From NCBI GenBank assembly GCA_964441925.1, contig CAYTVY010000097.1, positions 1-9,740 of the forward strand: a DNA stretch of 9,740 bases, read 5' to 3'. Positions within the stretch are counted from its first letter, which is position 1. Each line of letters begins with the position of its first letter. Both the position numbers and the translations under genes were made by a program. This document shows, piece by piece, positions 6,673-9,740 of this stretch. The stretch comes from Geothermobacter sp964441925 (lineage in GTDB: Bacteria > Desulfobacterota > Desulfuromonadia > Desulfuromonadales > Geothermobacteraceae). The notes below the pieces were generated by a model. That model was given only the letters and a program-made list of their open reading frames with translations, was not told the DNA's origin and ran no database searches.

Positions 6673-7335
6673 TCAGAAGGGGCGCCGCTTGCGCCGCGAC
6701 AGTTTGCCGAGAATCCAGCCGAAGAAGAGCACTCCGGCACCGGCGAGAAACCACCTGATGCTGCCGGTGGTCAGCAGGCTGGCGTTTTCTTCCTCGAGTT
6801 TGTCGACTCGCGCGGTCAGGCGACGGTTCTCCTGCCGCAGCCGGTCGCGTTCCCGGGTCAGTTCGAGCAGGTTGCCAGAGGCGGCGACCAGCTCGTCGTA
6901 CTGGCGCGATGTTTCGTCGAGGCGGCTCTTGCACTGGGCCAGCTCGTCCTGCAGCCCGGTGTCGGCGGCCTGCAGTTCGGCCAGCTGCTTGCGCAGCTGA
7001 CTGTCGTTGCCGCGGGCCGCCGCCAACTGCCGTTTCAGCTTTTCGATCTGCTGTGCCTGCCGCTGGATGGTGAGCTTTTTCGGGATGCGGTCAGTGATGT
7101 ACTGTCTGAGAACGTAGCCTTCCTTGCCGTCGGATGTCCGGACCCGGAGAAACCTGCCGTCCTCGCCGAGAATCTCGACCCGGGTATCGGTTTTCAGATG
7201 CCCGAGAGGCTCAAATTCGGCTGCTGGCGCCGAACGGAGGGTGAGGACGAGCTGGTCGGTGACATAGCCGGTCTCCGCCGCGATGGCGGTGGTGGCCAGG
7301 AGCAGGCCCAGCAGCAGGCAGGACAGGCGAAACAT
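6673..7335 (-). CDS. YgiM-like protein: signal peptide, SH3b domain, coiled coil, C-terminal membrane anchor
   Basis: A 220-residue envelope protein with the layout of the family that includes E. coli YgiM (SH3 domain plus C-terminal anchor). Residues 1-19/20 are a signal peptide (hydrophobic LLLGLLLATTAIA, then AE). Residues about 23-83 form a bacterial SH3 domain, with GYVTDQLVLTLRSAP, LKTDTRVEILGEDGRFLRVRT and GYVLRQYI. Residues about 88-190 are rich in Glu, Lys, Arg, Gln and spaced Leu, consistent with a long coiled coil. One membrane helix (about 195-212) and a basic tail (SRRKRRPF) follow, so the SH3 and coiled-coil parts should face the periplasm. GGAGG at 7341-7345 sits five bases before the ATG. 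The exact role is unknown; SH3b domains often bind cell-wall peptides. It lies downstream of prc on the same strand with its own likely promoter. Confidence 0.88.
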   Translation of the reverse strand: MFRLSCLLLGLLLATTAIAAETGYVTDQLVLTLRSAPAAEFEPLGHLKTDTRVEILGEDGRFLRVRTSDGKEGYVLRQYITDRIPKKLTIQRQAQQIEKLKRQLAAARGNDSQLRKQLAELQAADTGLQDELAQCKSRLDETSRQYDELVAASGNLLELTRERDRLRQENRRLTARVDKLEEENASLLTTGSIRWFLAGAGVLFFGWILGKLSRRKRRPF

Positions 7336-7371
7336 GGCGACCTCCGGTAAAACGAAATCGGATCAGCGGCA

Positions 7372-7400
7372 AGCATAGGACGTTGCAGGGTGTTAATCAA
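7372..7400 (-). promoter_or_regulatory. Candidate sigma70 promoter of the ygiM-like gene
   Basis: On the minus strand, TTGATT (7400-7395) and TATGCT (7377-7372) are separated by exactly 17 bases, each matching the consensus at four of six positions. Transcription would start near 7365, about 30 bases before the ATG. A small inverted repeat, CAGGGT/ACCCTG (7405-7400 and 7391-7386), flanks the -35 hexamer and overlaps its first base. Confidence 0.55.
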
Positions 7401-7487
7401 CCCTGAAAGCGCCGGTAAAGCCGGCCGTTCACCTGGGGCATCCCGGCGTCGCCATCGGGATGTTCCGGACAATGGTTCAGGTCGGAG

Positions 7488-9593
7488 TCAGTTTTTCTTT
7501 CCGGTATCGATCAGGTCGTCGAGAATGGCGGCCGCCTCGAGGGCGTAGGGATCCTTGCGGACGTTTTCACGCCAGCGCTCGAGCTTTTCCTCGTCGGTGC
7601 CGTTTGGTTCGTCTTCGTCCCGCATGCCGTCGTGGAAGCGGCCGTTCTTGCCCAGGCCGGCTTCCAGCTCGTCCCGCTCCTTGCGGGCCTGAGCCATGTT
7701 GAGACTGACCTCGCTCTTTTCCCGCTGTTTTTTGGCTTCCTCGGCTTCCCGGACGATCTGCTGGAAGTCTTCGTTTTTCGCCACCCGTGCGGCGCTGCGG
7801 CGTTTCAGTTCGGCGGTCAGCAGGGACTTCGGGCGCCAGGGGGTGTAGTCGGCCGGCTGCACGGTGTCCCAGGGCAGGGCGTAGTCGATGTATTTCTCGC
7901 CGCTTTCGACATAGCGCATCCGGTCGGGCAGCTCCAGGTCGGCTTCCACCCCCTTGGCCTGGGTCGAGCCGCCGCTGACACGGTAGAACTTCTGGGTCGT
8001 GATTTTCAGGGCACCCAGCGGCTTGTACTTGTCCATGTTGCGAAAGGGAATGGCCCGGTCGAGGTCGAGAATGGTCTGTACCGTCCCCTTGCCGTAGGTG
8101 TGTTCGGAACCGACGATCAGGGCTCGGTGATAGTCCTGCAGGGCAGCGGCAAGAATCTCCGAGGCCGAAGCGCTGAAGCGGTTGACCAGCACGACCATCG
8201 GACCGCCGTAGACGACGGCGTCGTCCTGGTCCTCGAGCACGCGGATCCGGCCGTTGCTGCTCTTGACCTGCACGATCGGGCCTTCCTCGATGAACAGTCC
8301 CGAAATGTTGACGGCGTCGGTCAGGGCGCCGCCGCCGTTGTTGCGCAGATCGAGGATCAGCCCCGCCACCTTTTGCCTCTTCAGTTCTTCGAGAGCTTTT
8401 TTCACGTCGTCTGTGACGTTGCGCCCCGTCCCTCCCTGAAAGCGGCTCTTGAAATCACGGTAGAAGCTGGGAATCTTCACGTAACCGAAGGTGCGCCCGC
8501 TCTTCGGGTCGTCGAGAATTGTCCAGCGGACGAAGGTCTCCTCGATCTCGACCACGTCGCGGACGATGGCGATGACCTTGGTCTTGCCGTTCGGTTTGCG
8601 GACCGTCAGCCGCACTTCCGTCCCCTTGGGACCGCGAATCAGTTCCACCGCGTCGCGCAGGCGGGTATCGGTGACGTCGACCGGTTCTTCGTCTCCCTGG
8701 CCGACGGCGAGAATGATGTCCTCCGCCTCCAGCTCTCCCTGACGGGCGGCGGCGCTGCCGGGAATGATGCGGACCACCTTGATGAAGCCGTCTTCCTCAC
8801 GCAGGGTGGCGCCAATCCCCTCGAGCGATCCGCGCATGCCGATTTCGAAGTCTTCCTTCTGCTTCGGGGCGAAGTAGGTGGTGTGGGGATCGAAGGCCCG
8901 GGTGACGGCGTTGAAATAGCGGTCGTAGTGGTCCTGCAGGGTGTCCTTGAGCAGCCGTTCGAAAAAATTGTTGAACCGTTTGCCGATCTTTTCCCGTGCC
9001 TCGGCCTGGGTCGGAGGCTTTTGGCCGTCTGTCTTTTTCGTGTCCTCATCCTGCTCGAGGGTCAGCATGCGGACCAGAACCTGGTACTTGAGGATCTTGC
9101 GCCAGCGCTCCCGCAGTTCCTTTTCGTCCTTGCACCAGTCGAGTTTTTCCGGATCGGTCTCCAGCCGTTCGTCGCGGTCGAAGTCGAAGGGCTGCTGCAG
9201 AATTTCACGGGCCATCTTCTGGACCTGACGGATGCGCTTTTCGATCAGCTTGCCGGCGATCACCGGCAGTTCGATGCGGCCCCGGTTGATCTCGTCGTCG
9301 ATGCGGTCGGCGTAGGCCTTCAGCTGCTCGACGTCGCGGGCGAGCAGGAAGCGTTTCTGAAAGTCGAGCTGTTTCAGGTAGAGGTCGAAGGCGGCTTCCG
9401 ACAGCTCGTCGTTGAAGGTCTTGCCGCTGAAATGGTGCTGGGTCAGCTGCTGGCGCAGGACGTAGCTCAGCAGCCGGGCGCGGCTGGCGACCTGGTCGTC
9501 GCTGCGCTGGGGTTGGGGCTGGGCGTAGGAGGGAACGGTGACGAGACTGAGCAGCAGAAGGACGGGCAGGCAGAGACGCAGAAGTGTACGCAT
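7488..9593 (-). CDS. prc: Periplasmic tail-specific (C-terminal processing) serine protease, family S41
   Basis: A 701-residue protease of the Prc/Tsp type; E. coli Prc is of similar size (682). A signal peptide is clear at residues 1-24 (MRTLLRL, hydrophobic core, SYA then Q), so the enzyme acts in the periplasm, where the family trims or degrades proteins from their C-terminus and affects peptidoglycan enzymes and lipoproteins. In order: the long N-terminal helical region, a PDZ domain from about 255 to 345 (GIGATLREEDGFIKVV), and the catalytic core with LDLRNNGGG near 412, NRFSASASEI with nucleophile Ser476, and TYGKGTVQT with general base Lys502. This is the Ser/Lys dyad of S41A. The C-terminal part with PLGALKITTQKFYRVSGGS matches the Prc tail domain. 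ATG 9593 is chosen because the signal peptide begins there; an in-frame TTG at 9641 would add 16 residues ahead of it. The ribosome binding site is weak. Confidence 0.95.
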   Translation of the reverse strand: MRTLLRLCLPVLLLLSLVTVPSYAQPQPQRSDDQVASRARLLSYVLRQQLTQHHFSGKTFNDELSEAAFDLYLKQLDFQKRFLLARDVEQLKAYADRIDDEINRGRIELPVIAGKLIEKRIRQVQKMAREILQQPFDFDRDERLETDPEKLDWCKDEKELRERWRKILKYQVLVRMLTLEQDEDTKKTDGQKPPTQAEAREKIGKRFNNFFERLLKDTLQDHYDRYFNAVTRAFDPHTTYFAPKQKEDFEIGMRGSLEGIGATLREEDGFIKVVRIIPGSAAARQGELEAEDIILAVGQGDEEPVDVTDTRLRDAVELIRGPKGTEVRLTVRKPNGKTKVIAIVRDVVEIEETFVRWTILDDPKSGRTFGYVKIPSFYRDFKSRFQGGTGRNVTDDVKKALEELKRQKVAGLILDLRNNGGGALTDAVNISGLFIEEGPIVQVKSSNGRIRVLEDQDDAVVYGGPMVVLVNRFSASASEILAAALQDYHRALIVGSEHTYGKGTVQTILDLDRAIPFRNMDKYKPLGALKITTQKFYRVSGGSTQAKGVEADLELPDRMRYVESGEKYIDYALPWDTVQPADYTPWRPKSLLTAELKRRSAARVAKNEDFQQIVREAEEAKKQREKSEVSLNMAQARKERDELEAGLGKNGRFHDGMRDEDEPNGTDEEKLERWRENVRKDPYALEAAAILDDLIDTGKKN

Positions 9594-9641
9594 GTTCTTT
9601 TTTCCGTTTCGGCAGGAGATGTTCCGCAGGCGCTTTGGCAA

Positions 9642-9670
9642 AATCCAACCTGAATCAGTGAGCTTGTCAC
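9642..9670 (-). promoter_or_regulatory. Weak candidate promoter for prc
   Basis: On the minus strand, GTGACA (9670-9665, five of six to the -35 consensus) is followed after 17 bases by TGGATT (9647-9642, three of six to the -10). It would start transcription near 9635, about 40 bases before the prc ATG. The -10 is poor. The remaining bases 9671-9740 show no gene or clear element. Confidence 0.25.
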
Positions 9671-9740
9671 CGGCGAATAGCGCACGTCATTTTCATCACG
9701 CCGTAATCTGCGATGAAGGCGGATGACCTGCCTGCGCTTC

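Noticed and set aside
7413..7464. Short inverted repeats GCCGG/CCGGC and CATCCCG/CGGGATG downstream of prc
   Set aside because: They could end the prc transcript, but stems are 5-7 bp, loops are uneven and no T run follows on the minus strand; not strong enough to call a terminator.
7632..9653. Open frame of 673 codons on the plus strand opposite prc
   Set aside because: It covers almost all of prc in antisense and has no ribosome binding site or recognisable domain; it is a composition artefact.
9661..9691. Nine-codon frame MKMTCAIRR upstream of prc
   Set aside because: Very short, without a ribosome binding site or a following terminator; it also overlaps the weak prc promoter candidate.

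Overview
The window looks like chromosomal core DNA from a GC-rich Gram-negative bacterium. The gene set (a hemC / cobA-hemD fusion / hemB cluster, a periplasmic Prc-type protease, a YgiM-like SH3 protein and an aminotransferase close to those I remember from Geobacter-type bacteria) best fits the Desulfuromonadales/Geobacter relatives. That assignment is an inference from protein style, not a database result. No mobile elements, CRISPR arrays, tRNAs or rRNAs were seen.

Left half, plus strand (1-5023): the 3' end of hemC, a fused uroporphyrinogen-III methyltransferase/uroporphyrinogen-III synthase (cobA-hemD), and hemB. Together these cover porphobilinogen synthesis, its polymerisation, ring closure to uroporphyrinogen III, and methylation to precorrin-2, the branch point to sirohaem and cobalamin. 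After a 104-base gap holding a perfect 14-bp hairpin come a four-helix DUF2270 membrane protein and, 19 bases later, a zinc peptidase of family M16. A strong GC-rich inverted repeat (5047-5082) separates this block from the convergent minus-strand genes.

Right half, minus strand (9740 down to 5096): prc/tsp, a periplasmic C-terminal-processing protease; a YgiM-like protein with signal peptide, SH3b domain, coiled coil and C-terminal anchor; and a fold-type I PLP aminotransferase. The two envelope genes each have their own upstream region, with a good sigma70-like promoter for the ygiM-like gene.

The most interesting part is the 272-base stretch upstream of the aminotransferase (6401-6672). 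It has a consensus -35 box, a 38-codon open frame with 14 alanine codons, a possible antiterminator pairing, and a hairpin with a six-T run just ahead of the aminotransferase ribosome binding site. This is the layout of a ribosome-mediated transcription attenuator that would sense alanyl-tRNA supply. It is a prediction from sequence alone; the strongest alternative is a GC-rich chance frame beside an ordinary terminator of the upstream gene.
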